64,000 nt of DNA. Source: Lacrimispora sphenoides (lineage in GTDB: Bacteria; Bacillota; Clostridia; Lachnospirales; Lachnospiraceae). The notes beneath the pieces were generated by a model that saw only the letters and a program-made list of their open reading frames with translations, searched no databases and had not been told where the DNA came from. This document shows positions 23,981 to 33,244 of the stretch, piece by piece (the stretch's first letter is position 1; each line of letters begins with the position of its first letter). The stretch lies in the NCBI RefSeq assembly GCF_900105215.1, contig NZ_FOIP01000001.1, forward strand, positions 2,730,501 to 2,794,500, in the 5' to 3' direction. Made by a program: the position numbers and the translations under genes.

Positions 23981-24789
23981 AAGAACGTTTGGATGTGCTT
24001 TTAGTAAAACGGGGACTGGCTGAATCCAGGGAAAAGGCCAAGGCTGTCATTATGTCCGGGATCGTCTATGTAGACGGGGATAAAGAAGACAAAGCCGGTA
24101 CCACATTTGAGGAAACTGCGAACATCGAGGTAAGAGGAAGCACTCTGCGGTATGTGAGCCGGGGCGGTTTAAAGCTTGAAAAAGCCATGACTCATTTTGA
24201 CGTGACTCTGGAAGGAAAAGTGTGCATGGATGTAGGCTCTTCCACAGGCGGTTTTACAGACTGCATGCTTCAAAACGGAGCTGTTAAGGTTTATGCAGTG
24301 GATGTAGGCCACGGTCAGCTTGCATGGAAGCTGAGGAACGATGAACGCGTGGTGTGTATGGAAAAGACCAATATCCGCTATGTCACTCCTGGAGATCTGG
24401 CCGACCCAATAGAATTTTCCTCTATTGATGTTTCCTTTATTTCCCTGACAAAGGTATTAGGACCTGTAAAAGCTCTTCTTACGGATAAAGGAGAGGTCGT
24501 CTGCCTTATAAAGCCCCAGTTTGAAGCCGGCCGGGAAAAAGTGGGGAAAAAGGGCGTGGTAAGGGAAAAATCCGTCCATCTGGAAGTGATCCGGATGGTC
24601 ATTTCCCATGCAGTAAGCATTGGCTTTGAAGCACTACATCTGGAATACTCCCCCATTAAGGGGCCGGAAGGGAACATTGAATATCTCCTTCACTTGAAAA
24701 ATCATCAGTCAGGAGAGGCATGCCCGGAATGCGGTCTTAATCCGGAACAGATCGTGGAAGAAGCCCATGGGAATTTAACAGGAAACTAA
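23977..24789 (+). CDS. tlyA: TlyA-family rRNA methyltransferase
   Basis: S4 RNA-binding domain (residues about 1-60, RLDVLLVKRGLAESREKAKAVIMSG) fused to a FtsJ/RrmJ-type SAM methyltransferase (about 63-245, MDVGSSTGGFTDCMLQNGA). TlyA proteins 2'-O-methylate rRNA; some have been called hemolysins, which is a historic name. The ATGA overlap with dxs fits a single operon. 270 aa is the normal length. Confidence 0.93.
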   Translation: MKERLDVLLVKRGLAESREKAKAVIMSGIVYVDGDKEDKAGTTFEETANIEVRGSTLRYVSRGGLKLEKAMTHFDVTLEGKVCMDVGSSTGGFTDCMLQNGAVKVYAVDVGHGQLAWKLRNDERVVCMEKTNIRYVTPGDLADPIEFSSIDVSFISLTKVLGPVKALLTDKGEVVCLIKPQFEAGREKVGKKGVVREKSVHLEVIRMVISHAVSIGFEALHLEYSPIKGPEGNIEYLLHLKNHQSGEACPECGLNPEQIVEEAHGNLTGN

Positions 24790-24854
24790 AAGCGGCCTGT
24801 TACTGCAGGCAGCAAAGCGGATTAAAAGTATCCTTGCAGGTAAGGAGTTTTAAT

Positions 24855-25712
24855 ATGAAATATTTTTATGTAATCATGAACCCTGACAAAGAAGGGGCCA
24901 GAGAGACTGCGAAAGCCATTCGTGACTATCTTACCGGTCATGGGGCGGTCTGTCTGATCGGGGGAGAAGGCCAGGAGAAGCGGCAGGGGAAAAGCCATTA
25001 TACCGATGCTTCCATGGTGCCGGAAGAGACGGATTGCCTGATCACCTTAGGAGGCGACGGGACCCTGATCCAGGCGGCCAGAGACTTAGCAGGAAGGAAT
25101 ATCCCCATGATCGGGATCAATCGGGGAACCCTTGGGTACTTAACCCAGGTATCCCGCACGGAGGATATCAATGATGCTCTTTCTGCTCTTCTTGCCAATG
25201 ATTATAAGCTGGAAGAACGGATGATGTTAGACGGCTGTATTTACCGCAAGGGAACAGCTGTCTGCCAGGATATTGCCTTAAATGAAATTGTCATAACCAG
25301 GAGCGAGCAATTAAAGATGCTTCAGTTTAAGGTTTATGTAAATCAGGAATTTTTAAATGAATACCGGGCTGATGGGCTTATTGCGGCAACACCCACCGGC
25401 TCCACCGCTTACAATCTTTCTGCAGGAGGCCCCATCATTGTCCCGGATTCCCAAATGGTGGTCCTGACTCCCATCTGTTCCCATGCCCTGGGGACAAGGA
25501 GCATCGTCCTTTCCGCAGATGATTGGATCCAGATCGAAATGACGGGGAAGAAGGGCATAAGCCAGACGGCTGTATTTGACGGAGATACGTCCACGGAGCT
25601 TTATCCAGGCGATTGCATCGAGATACGCCGGTCGGATATTAAAACCATTCTGATAAAGCTGAAGAACATATCATTTTTAGATAACCTGCGCAACAAGATG
25701 GCTGGTATATAG
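24855..25712 (+). CDS. nadK: NAD kinase
   Basis: Phosphorylates NAD to NADP with ATP or polyphosphate. The conserved GGDGT is at about 66-70, followed by INRGTLGYLTQV, NE in ALNEIVITR and the glycine-rich PTGSTAYNLSAGGPI. I start it at the ATG at 24855, with AAGGAG 7 nt upstream; a TTG at 24834 is in frame but has no such site. Length 285 aa. Confidence 0.95.
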   Translation: MKYFYVIMNPDKEGARETAKAIRDYLTGHGAVCLIGGEGQEKRQGKSHYTDASMVPEETDCLITLGGDGTLIQAARDLAGRNIPMIGINRGTLGYLTQVSRTEDINDALSALLANDYKLEERMMLDGCIYRKGTAVCQDIALNEIVITRSEQLKMLQFKVYVNQEFLNEYRADGLIAATPTGSTAYNLSAGGPIIVPDSQMVVLTPICSHALGTRSIVLSADDWIQIEMTGKKGISQTAVFDGDTSTELYPGDCIEIRRSDIKTILIKLKNISFLDNLRNKMAGI

Positions 25713-25723
25713 GGAGGGACACT

Positions 25724-26173
25724 ATGAAACTGGAACGACACAGCAAAATTGTGGAACTTATTGGAAAACACGAGATTGAAACCCAGGAGGAGCTGGCAGA
25801 TTATTTGAATCATGCAGGCTTTGCGGTCACTCAGGCGACGGTTTCCAGAGACATCAGGGAGCTGAAGCTTACAAAGGTTCAGTCTGAGTCAGGAAAGCAG
25901 AGGTATGTGGTACTTCAAAACCAGGGCTCTTTCAGTGACAAATACATCCGGATCCTGCGGGATGGCTTTTTATCTATGGACATGGCGCAGAATATTCTGG
26001 TTATTAAGACGGTATCCGGCATGGCCATGGCAGTGGCGGCGGCACTCGATGCCCTTCATTTCGGTGAGATGGTGGGCTGCATCGCAGGTGACGACACCAT
26101 CATGTGCGCCATTCGAAGCGCCGATGATACCATACTTATGATGGACAAACTAAAGAAACTCATTACGGGATAA
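25724..26173 (+). CDS. argR: Arginine repressor ArgR
   Basis: Arginine-responsive transcription regulator. Winged-helix N-terminus (EIETQEELADYLNHAGFAVTQATVSRDIRELKLTKV) and a C-terminal hexamerisation and arginine-binding domain with GDDTIMCAIRS. 149 aa is standard. Its place between nadK and recN is conserved in Firmicutes. AGGGAGG precedes the ATG. Confidence 0.96.
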   Translation: MKLERHSKIVELIGKHEIETQEELADYLNHAGFAVTQATVSRDIRELKLTKVQSESGKQRYVVLQNQGSFSDKYIRILRDGFLSMDMAQNILVIKTVSGMAMAVAAALDALHFGEMVGCIAGDDTIMCAIRSADDTILMMDKLKKLITG

Positions 26174-26184
26174 AGGAGGCCGCC

Positions 26185-27855
26185 ATGCTTTCAGAATTAC
26201 ACGTAAAGAACTTAGCCCTGATCGAAAAAGCCGATGTGGAATTTGGACAGGGCTTTAATGTCCTGACCGGTGAGACCGGAGCCGGTAAATCTATTATTAT
26301 CGGTTCGGTTACCATTGCCTTAGGGGGAAAAACGCCAAAGGATATCATTCGAAAGGGCACAGAATACGCCTATATTGAGCTGATCTTTACGGTCAGTGAC
26401 CCGGGGAAAGTCCGCCTGTTAAAGGCGTTTGATGTCTATCCGGATGGAGACGGCACGGTGATCATCTCAAAGAAGATCATGCCCTCCAGAAGTTTAAGCA
26501 AAATCAATGATGAAACCGTAACCGCAGGAAAGCTGCGGGAAATCACGGGCCTTCTCATCGATATTCATGGACAGCATGAACATCAGTCTTTACTCTACAA
26601 ATCAAAACATCTTGAGATTCTGGACCGCTACCAGGAGAAAAAGTCCCATAAGCTAAAAGAGAATATTGTAGACACTTATCGGGAATACGTCCGGTTAAAG
26701 GACCGGCTTTCCGCCTTCCAGCTTGACGAGGAAGCCAGACTCAGGGAAATGGATTTTATCCGCTATGAGATAGAAGAGATCGAAAATGCCGGGCTAAAGG
26801 AAGGGGAAAAGGAAGAACTGACCTCCAGATACCGTCTTTTTTTGAATGCAAAGAAGATATCCGAAAGCCTTTCCATGGCTTATTCCGCCGTGGATACTGA
26901 TTTCATCAGCCGTGCATTAAAAGAGGTGGAAACGGTCGCCTCCTATGATGACAGGCTCTCTGTCATAAGGGATCAGTTATTTGATGCCGATTCCATCTTA
27001 AGTGATATCAGCCGGGAAATAACCTCATACATAGATGATATGTCCTTTGATGAGGATGAATACAGGCAGATGGAAGAGAGGCTCGATGTTTTACATAATC
27101 TTGAAGCAAAATATGGAGGAAGCCTAAGTCAGATATTTATAAATCTGGAAGAAAAGCAGAAACGCCTGGAAGAGTTGGAGGATTATGACGGAGCCAGAAA
27201 AAGGACGGCAGAAGAACTCCAAAAGGTTTCGGACCGTCTGGAGCTTCTTTCCGGTCAATTATCCGAAATGAGAAAGAATACAGCCAAGGAACTGACAAAC
27301 AAAATAAAGGAAGGGCTTAAGGACTTAAATTTTATTGATGTGGAATTTTCCATGGAATTTTCACGCCTTGGCCACTATACAGCGAACGGCTTTGACGAGG
27401 CGGAATTTTTGATCTCCACGAACCCTGGAGAGTCTTTAAAGCCTTTGGGCATGGTAGCTTCCGGCGGAGAACTGTCCAGAATCATGCTGGCCATTAAGAC
27501 TGTACTTGCGGATACCGATGACATTCCTACTTTGATTTTTGATGAGATTGATACCGGAATCAGCGGCCGTACGGCTCAGAAGGTATCGGAAAAGCTGGCC
27601 TATATTGCCGGGAACCATCAGGTCATCTGCATCACCCATCTGCCCCAGATCGCTGCCATGGCTGACAGCCATTACGAGATTGCAAAGGCAGTGGAAGAGG
27701 GCCGTACAGCCACTTCCATACACCCTTTAAGCGGGGAAGAGGTAGTAGAGGAGCTGGCAAGGCTTTTAGGAGGCGCAGAGATAACCGAGGCAGTGAGAGC
27801 GAATGCAAGAGAGATGAAGCGGCTGGCAAAAGAAGGCAGACGCCCGGGAGTATGA
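26185..27855 (+). CDS. recN: DNA repair ATPase RecN
   Basis: SMC-like ATPase acting early in double-strand-break repair. Walker A GETGAGKSI (about 30-38), a split coiled coil (about 150-370), then the ABC signature ASGGELSRIMLAIK and Walker B TLIFDEIDTGISG. 556 aa is normal. AAAGGAGG is placed before the ATG 11 bp after argR. Final member of the conserved run. Confidence 0.96.
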   Translation: MLSELHVKNLALIEKADVEFGQGFNVLTGETGAGKSIIIGSVTIALGGKTPKDIIRKGTEYAYIELIFTVSDPGKVRLLKAFDVYPDGDGTVIISKKIMPSRSLSKINDETVTAGKLREITGLLIDIHGQHEHQSLLYKSKHLEILDRYQEKKSHKLKENIVDTYREYVRLKDRLSAFQLDEEARLREMDFIRYEIEEIENAGLKEGEKEELTSRYRLFLNAKKISESLSMAYSAVDTDFISRALKEVETVASYDDRLSVIRDQLFDADSILSDISREITSYIDDMSFDEDEYRQMEERLDVLHNLEAKYGGSLSQIFINLEEKQKRLEELEDYDGARKRTAEELQKVSDRLELLSGQLSEMRKNTAKELTNKIKEGLKDLNFIDVEFSMEFSRLGHYTANGFDEAEFLISTNPGESLKPLGMVASGGELSRIMLAIKTVLADTDDIPTLIFDEIDTGISGRTAQKVSEKLAYIAGNHQVICITHLPQIAAMADSHYEIAKAVEEGRTATSIHPLSGEEVVEELARLLGGAEITEAVRANAREMKRLAKEGRRPGV

Positions 27856-27859
27856 GAAC

Positions 27860-28576
27860 ATGATTGGACTTGGAACACTGATAAATGTGGCGGGGATTGC
27901 GGCAGGAGGCTTGGGAGGCCTTCTCTTTGGGAAGAAGATGGAGGAGCGTTACCAGCGCACGCTGATGAGCGGAGCAGGAATATGTGTGCTGTTTCTTGGT
28001 ATTGAAGGCGTTATGGAAGAAATGCTGGTCATCCGTCAGGGAGAGCTTGCCGGCAGGGGAACAATGATGCTTATCCTATCGTTTTTCATAGGATCACTTC
28101 TTGGAGAGTGGATGAACATTGAATCAGCCATGGAGCGGTTTGGAGAGTGGCTTAAAAGAATAACAAACAGCAGCGGCGATGCAAAATTTGTAGACGGATT
28201 TGTAACGGCCTCTCTTACTGTCTGCATCGGAGCCATGGCAGTGGTAGGTGCCATCAAGGATGGGATTTCCGGTGATTATACAATTCTTGCTGCCAAAGCT
28301 CTCCTGGATTTGATCATTATTCTGGTCATGACTGTTTCCCTGGGAAAAGGGTGCATCTTTTCGGCTATACCGGTAGCCCTGTTTCAGGGAACCATAACCC
28401 TTCTGGCAAGACTCATTGAACCCATTATGACGGCCCAGGCTCTGTCTAATTTGTCCTTAACCGGTTCCGTCCTGATCTTTTGCGTGGGCATGAATCTTAT
28501 CTGGGGAAAGATGATAAAAGTTGCCAATCTGCTACCGGCCATATTTTTGGCAGTGGCTTTTGCTTTTGTTCCTTAG
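27860..28576 (+). CDS. DUF554 membrane protein, 238 aa
   Basis: Polytopic membrane protein of the DUF554 (YdfK/YqgA) family with about six helices; a putative transporter of unknown substrate. It begins IGLGTLINVAGIAAGGLGGLLFGKKM and holds the family block FVTASLTVCIGAMAVVGAIKDG. It starts 5 bp after the recN stop, so it may be read through from that operon. No terminator was seen after it. Confidence 0.85.
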   Translation: MIGLGTLINVAGIAAGGLGGLLFGKKMEERYQRTLMSGAGICVLFLGIEGVMEEMLVIRQGELAGRGTMMLILSFFIGSLLGEWMNIESAMERFGEWLKRITNSSGDAKFVDGFVTASLTVCIGAMAVVGAIKDGISGDYTILAAKALLDLIIILVMTVSLGKGCIFSAIPVALFQGTITLLARLIEPIMTAQALSNLSLTGSVLIFCVGMNLIWGKMIKVANLLPAIFLAVAFAFVP

Positions 28577-28610
28577 AACCTATCCATTGATGCATTGAAA
28601 GGAAAAATTA

Positions 28611-29405
28611 TTGAAGGAATATATTGCGGAATGTATAAATATTTTAGGTGATTTTTGTGGGAAGAGGGATGTTCCTGCATTGACATCAGAGTATCTGAGA
28701 AAAAAATATGGAATAGAACAGGCAGACGTAATGGTCCTTTTCGGAGGCAGCATTCTCTGCGGTGGGGATATCCTGGCTCATGCAATGAAAAAGGGAATAG
28801 CAAAAAAATACATCATTGTAGGCGGGGCAGGTCATACAACGGAAACCCTGCGTCTTAATATGCATGATGAATTCCCTGATATAGAAACAGCCGGTCTGCC
28901 GGAAGCAAAGATATTTGAAGCATATATCGAACACCGTTATGGATTAAAGGCAGATTTTCTGGAATGTAATTCTACAAATTGCGGAAACAATATAACATAT
29001 CTTCTGGAACTGCTAAAGGAAAACAACATTTCTTTCAACCGTATAATACTCGCACAAGATGCATCCATGCAGAATCGAATGGAAGCAGGACTCCGGAAAT
29101 ATGTAGCTGAAGATGTGACTATCATTAATTATGCCATTTACCGCGCACATGTGATTGTGAGGGATTCGGAACTTGCTTTTGAAGAAGAGATATGGGGAAT
29201 GTGGGATATGGACAGGTATATAACCCTGTTAATGGGCGAGATTCCCCGATTGTCAGACAATGCAGACGGATATGGGCCGAAAGGGAAAGGGTTTATTGCC
29301 CATGTGGATATACATAAAGAAGTTGAGAATGCTTTTGAGGGATTGAAAAAAGAATACGCTGACATGGTTCGGACAGCGGATCCTTTGTATGCGTCAGCAA
29401 GATGA
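28611..29405 (+). CDS. YdcF/DUF218-family protein, 264 aa
   Basis: Member of the DUF218 (YdcF/SanA/ElyC) superfamily, a Rossmann-like fold. Visible motifs are VLFGGSILCGGDILAHAM, KYIIVGGAGHTTETLR, CNSTNCGNNITYLLELL and RIILAQDASMQNRMEAGL. No signal peptide or membrane helix is seen, so it is more like cytoplasmic YdcF than SanA. The role is unknown; E. coli YdcF binds SAM. The start is a TTG preceded by AAAGGA; the first ATG in frame would delete the first motif. Terminator at 29474. Confidence 0.75.
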   Translation: MKEYIAECINILGDFCGKRDVPALTSEYLRKKYGIEQADVMVLFGGSILCGGDILAHAMKKGIAKKYIIVGGAGHTTETLRLNMHDEFPDIETAGLPEAKIFEAYIEHRYGLKADFLECNSTNCGNNITYLLELLKENNISFNRIILAQDASMQNRMEAGLRKYVAEDVTIINYAIYRAHVIVRDSELAFEEEIWGMWDMDRYITLLMGEIPRLSDNADGYGPKGKGFIAHVDIHKEVENAFEGLKKEYADMVRTADPLYASAR

Positions 29406-29473
29406 TTTTCTGAGATTTTCTATTCGCCTGCTCATTTTCCGCTTTCGAATTTTTCTACATCGTCAGACATGTA

Positions 29474-29525
29474 ATGCCGCAAGCTGCATGAACACTATGT
29501 TTTTGCAGGATTGCGGCATCTTTTT
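29474..29525 (+). terminator. Rho-independent terminator
   Basis: ATGCCGCAA (29474-29482) pairs perfectly with TTGCGGCAT (29511-29519), then C and five T. It separates the YdcF-like gene from the convergent toroid-fold gene. Confidence 0.85.
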
Positions 29526-29572
29526 ATTCGCTTCCACTCTTTTCTTTTTTTCAGAATGGCAGCTTGTAATGA

Positions 29573-30409
29573 TTATTTTTTATCGAGGTTTTCTAAAATT
29601 TCATGATAACGTTTTGTTGCTAATGCGCTTGGCGCTCCCTTTTTGCAGAATGAGAGTTTTGCCAACTTAGGGACCACTCGCTCAACGATGATCTGACCGT
29701 CAACTGTTTTTGATTTCAAACATTCAAATGCTTCCAGGAAACGGCTATCATTTTTTGCACGGTCATAAAAAGATAGAATATAGACATATTCAAATAAATT
29801 ATAATTGCGGAATGGGTATTCAACCTGCATAAACAGAGTTCCGATACCATAATGACAAGGACCGATGGGTTTACGAATGACCCAATGTTCAAGCAGAAAT
29901 TCTACTGCTTTATTTAGCGCCTGTTCTTTATTTAAATAGTCGCTGAACCGAAAGGCATCAAGCACATTCAGTGTAGGTTTTGGATTGGAATACTCCGTTT
30001 CTTCCCCATGGCCATATGAAAACTTATTGCAGCGCCAGCCTCCGTCTTTGTATTGTGTATCCAAAAAATGGCGGAAGGTTGTTTGAATTCTGCTATCTGA
30101 AACATACCCCAAATGACACAATACATTGGCAGCTATTGCCGTTTGACATGGTAAAATACTGCCTTTGGGATAAATTTTAAAACGCCCGTCATCCTGCCAT
30201 ACGCTAAAAATTAAATCAGCAGCAGCTTTTAAAACAGGATCTTCCGGCGGCACTCCAAGTTCCGATAAAAAAAGCACGCTGTCAAAAGTCGAAAACGGAG
30301 ATCCTTTCAAAAGCCGTTTATCGGGAGTTGCCCAAAGGTCAGCCCCATTGTCATGCCTGTGAGATAATATTGCTTCCACATCTGATAAGTATTGATTTTC
30401 CACCGCCAT
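29573..30409 (-). CDS. Prenyltransferase-like alpha/alpha-toroid protein
   Basis: 278-residue soluble protein that looks like the terpenoid-cyclase / prenyltransferase alpha/alpha toroid: repeated aromatic-Gly segments such as VWQDDGRFKI, YKDGGWRCN and HYGIGTL spaced by paired helices. No DXDD or DDxxD catalytic motif is visible, so calling it a terpene cyclase would go too far. I set the start at the ATG at 30409, with GGAGG 8 nt upstream; a GTG 16 codons earlier has no site. It lies 55 bp after the ASCH gene on the same strand, probably the same transcript. Confidence 0.6.
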   Translation of the reverse strand: MAVENQYLSDVEAILSHRHDNGADLWATPDKRLLKGSPFSTFDSVLFLSELGVPPEDPVLKAAADLIFSVWQDDGRFKIYPKGSILPCQTAIAANVLCHLGYVSDSRIQTTFRHFLDTQYKDGGWRCNKFSYGHGEETEYSNPKPTLNVLDAFRFSDYLNKEQALNKAVEFLLEHWVIRKPIGPCHYGIGTLFMQVEYPFRNYNLFEYVYILSFYDRAKNDSRFLEAFECLKSKTVDGQIIVERVVPKLAKLSFCKKGAPSALATKRYHEILENLDKK

Positions 30410-30464
30410 TTTATAGTCCTCCACAACAGTTATTCCGCTTATTAGTTTTTCGAGCACCCAAACG

Positions 30465-30905
30465 TTAAGGTCTATATACTAATTCGAATTCCTCGCATAC
30501 GACTGGCATATCTTCATCAAATATTTTTCCGGTTTCAGACATCTCTTTGCTGAAAAATTCAACATGCACTTTTCTCCAGTATTCCAAAGAACCATCGCCT
30601 TCGCCTTCTTTCCCGGCATGTTCCTCACTTACCTCCCGAAATGGGACGATTGAAACTTTTGTTGTTTTAATAATACAAACCGCTTCATCCTTTGAGTCGA
30701 GAATAACGCTATAGTCTCCTACTTTTGGCAGTGCTTCGTTTTCTGCTTCATATATGGGATACGCAGAGGCTGTCCCTGTTTTAATACCTTTTAATACTAA
30801 TTCCGCCAGTTCATCAGGTACAGCACCAAACGCCCATGATTGATATTCCGTTCCTTCGATTTGATTTTTTAATACAAATTTATCCCACATCTGTTCTGCA
30901 TTCAT
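30465..30905 (-). CDS. ASCH-domain protein, 146 aa
   Basis: ASCH domain (PUA-like beta-barrel) protein, probably RNA- or nucleotide-binding. The family pattern is visible: FGAVPDELAELVLKGIKTGTASAYPIYE (N-terminal helix and G-x-K-x-x-T motif), VGDYSVILDSKDEAVCIIKTTKV and EYWRKVHVEFFS. Some small ASCH proteins of this type have been reported as N4-acetylcytidine amidohydrolases or RNases, but residues were not checked here. First gene of a two-gene minus-strand unit; the ribosome site is weak. Confidence 0.82.
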   Translation of the reverse strand: MNAEQMWDKFVLKNQIEGTEYQSWAFGAVPDELAELVLKGIKTGTASAYPIYEAENEALPKVGDYSVILDSKDEAVCIIKTTKVSIVPFREVSEEHAGKEGEGDGSLEYWRKVHVEFFSKEMSETGKIFDEDMPVVCEEFELVYRP

Positions 30906-31353
30906 GATATCTTAATTATCCCATCTTTCAGTTATTTTTAAAACCCCAAAATACAAAATCACTTCGTATCAGCTTCTTATTTATTAGAAAATTATACAAT
31001 AATTCCTGAAATAATTCCACACAAATTATAATGAATATCTATTTGCAGAAAAGTAATAGGGGTTAAGGGATACCTCTCGGGAAAGAAGGGAAAGAAAACA
31101 AATAAAATCAGCAAAAAGTCCTCTATCCAAGCCATCTTCATCAATGTGTTATGCATGCTTATTAATCATTTTTTATTGTTTAATCAATGAAAAAACGGAG
31201 ATGATAAGAGTAAATAAAGAATATGCATCACATCTTTTTTAAAAATTATTGAATTTGAAATGATCATTCAGACTGATGATAAAGCTAATAGAGATATCCA
31301 TTTTATTGCAATAGCTGCCACCGAAAGAAAATAGTTACAACTAAAATATGACA
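30906..31353. other. AT-rich intergenic region
   Basis: About 450 bp without a supported gene, very rich in A and T. It must hold the minus-strand promoter of the ASCH gene (a TATAAT lies at 30996-30991 on that strand, with no convincing -35) and leads into the spoIVB promoter. No repeat or RNA motif was recognised. Confidence 0.5.
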
Positions 31354-31382
31354 GTGTGATTTAGTTAATTTCTCACATACTA
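31354..31382 (+). promoter_or_regulatory. Sigma-G/F-like promoter of spoIVB
   Basis: GTGTG (31354-31358), 17-bp spacer, CATACTA (31376-31382). The -10 fits the forespore sigma-G pattern (CATNHTA) and the -35 matches GHATR at four of five positions. spoIVB is a forespore gene in Bacillus. Confidence 0.5.
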
Positions 31383-31434
31383 AGAGAGGAGCAAAAAAAT
31401 TGTCTCCTTTCATTCACCTAAGGAGGTATGCGAG

Positions 31435-32709
31435 ATGGGAAAAAATAAATTTCATAAATTTATAGTAAGAGCGTTCTGGATCAGCCTGATCTTTTGCATC
31501 GGATTTTCCTGGTTCTATATGAAGCGGGTAATTCCCGACAAGTTAAATATCGTTGCACAAGAAGAAGAGCAGTTTCATTTCTCCATGCCTTTTGATGTGA
31601 CGCTGTCATCTGACAGCGAGGAAGTGGTCTTAAATAATGGATCAAATATTCCTTCCGACAAGATCCATCTTCAGGTAAATCAGCCATTTTCCTTATATTC
31701 GGAAAACCAGGGAAGCTATAAGCTGGGGCTTAAGCTGTTTGGATGGATCCAATTAAAGGACATACAGGTGAATGTAGTAGATACCAAGTATGCCATTCCT
31801 TGCGGCACACCCATTGGTATCTACTTAAAATCCGACGGTATCATGGTAATCGGTACCGGAGATGTAACAAAAAAGGACGGAATGGTTGTAGAGCCGGCTT
31901 TCGGGATACTGCAATCAGGGGATTATATTGAAGCCATCAATGGAACACCTCTTAAGGACAAGGAAACTCTGATGAATGAGCTGAGCAAAATAGGCGCCTC
32001 AGAAGCAATGCTAAAAATCAGACGGAATGGGGAATCCATTGATGTAAAAATGAATCCTACGGAAGCAGAAGACGGAACCTACAAGCTGGGAGTCTGGGTA
32101 AGAGATGACACTCAGGGAATTGGTACCATGACTTATGTTGACATGAACGGACAGTTCGGTGCATTGGGTCATGGAATCAGCGACAGTGATACCGGCAATG
32201 TGGTTCAGATTACCAATGGAGCCCTTTATGAGACAGCGATTCTAGGAATTGAAAAGGGAACCTTTGGAAAGCCGGGAGTGATGAGCGGGATCATCTATTA
32301 TGGACCAGGATCGACCCTGGGAACGATTACCGCCAATACAGAAGAAGGAATATTTGGAAACGTAAATGACAGGTTTAAACAGAGCATGGTGCAGGATGCC
32401 ATTCCCATTGGCTACCGGCAGGATGTGAAGAAGGGAACGGCCTACATCCGAAGCGATGTTTCCGGAAAGGTGAGGGATTATGAGATTGAAATACAGCGTG
32501 TGGATTATTCCACCACTCATAAAAGTAAGGGAATGGTGATTAAGGTCACAGACCCGGATCTTTTGGCTTTGACCGGCGGAATCGTGCAGGGCATGTCAGG
32601 AAGCCCGATTATACAGGATGGAAAGTTGATAGGAGCTGTAACCCATGTGTTTATCCAGGACTCTACAAGAGGGTATGGGATATTCATCGAAAACATGATC
32701 AATCACTGA
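31435..32709 (+). CDS. spoIVB: SpoIVB serine peptidase, 424 aa
   Basis: Forespore-secreted S55 peptidase that triggers sigma-K activation signalling. One N-terminal membrane helix (about 10-30), a PDZ domain (about 130-205, with PAFGILQSGDYIEAINGTPL) and the SpoIVB peptidase domain with GALGHGISD (His near 246) and QGMSGSPI (Ser near 388-390). 424 aa is normal. AAGGAGG lies 9 nt before the ATG. It is followed by spo0A, as in most spore formers, but unusually far from recN. Confidence 0.96.
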   Translation: MGKNKFHKFIVRAFWISLIFCIGFSWFYMKRVIPDKLNIVAQEEEQFHFSMPFDVTLSSDSEEVVLNNGSNIPSDKIHLQVNQPFSLYSENQGSYKLGLKLFGWIQLKDIQVNVVDTKYAIPCGTPIGIYLKSDGIMVIGTGDVTKKDGMVVEPAFGILQSGDYIEAINGTPLKDKETLMNELSKIGASEAMLKIRRNGESIDVKMNPTEAEDGTYKLGVWVRDDTQGIGTMTYVDMNGQFGALGHGISDSDTGNVVQITNGALYETAILGIEKGTFGKPGVMSGIIYYGPGSTLGTITANTEEGIFGNVNDRFKQSMVQDAIPIGYRQDVKKGTAYIRSDVSGKVRDYEIEIQRVDYSTTHKSKGMVIKVTDPDLLALTGGIVQGMSGSPIIQDGKLIGAVTHVFIQDSTRGYGIFIENMINH

Positions 32710-32728
32710 GTCCTAAGGCCAGGAGAGA

Positions 32729-32776
32729 AAAGAACAGAATCGTAAAAATTTACGGCGCCGTTCTTTTCTTTTCTTT
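32729..32776 (+). terminator. Rho-independent terminator of spoIVB
   Basis: AAAGAAC (32729-32735) pairs with GTTCTTT (32760-32766), with an inner CGTAAA/TTTACG helix, then a T-rich tail. Confidence 0.7.
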
Positions 32777-33244
32777 TCACATTTTTGATTAAATAATAAT
32801 AATTACAACGGATTTTAGGTAAATCAGAATATTTTTAGAAGTATTTCACAATAAATACATTTAAATATTTTTTCTTAATAGTCGAAATATAGAAAATAAA
32901 GTTACAAAAATGGCATGTTTTATAGAATGTGCTTTTCAAGGTAATTATAATGTGCTAATATAAGATTCATGGGATGGAAAATTTCGGAATTTTTTTGACG
33001 ACAAGGAGTTTCAATTTTCAACACCGGTGGAGAATCAAAGGACCTTCAGGGTTTTGGACCGGGGTAAGCCTTTTCGACCTTCGACGTAACAAAGGAAAAA
33101 AATACTTTTAAAATCAACTTAAAAATCAGTTCCTTTTGTCGAATAATGCGATAGAATCCCGTTGCGGCATAAGCTAAGGCAAGACTATAATGGCTTTACA
33201 CTAGTTTTAACCTATTTTTGAAGAATCAGAAGGAGAGTATCAAT
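32777..33244 (+). promoter_or_regulatory. spo0A control region with 0A boxes
   Basis: A 470-bp AT-rich region. It holds a perfect Spo0A box TTTGTCGAA at 33135-33143, two tandem near-boxes on the other strand (TTCGACC 33073-33079 and TTCGACG 33080-33086) and one weaker AGTCGAA at 32880-32886. A possible promoter is TTGCGG (33162-33167), 18-bp spacer, TATAAT (33186-33191), putting the perfect box near -60. Autoregulation of spo0A is established in Bacillus; here it is inferred. Confidence 0.55.

Noticed and set aside
29389..29670. Plus-strand frame of 93 codons between the YdcF-like and toroid-fold genes.
   Set aside because: It spans a terminator hairpin, is antisense to the toroid-fold gene and has no ribosome site.
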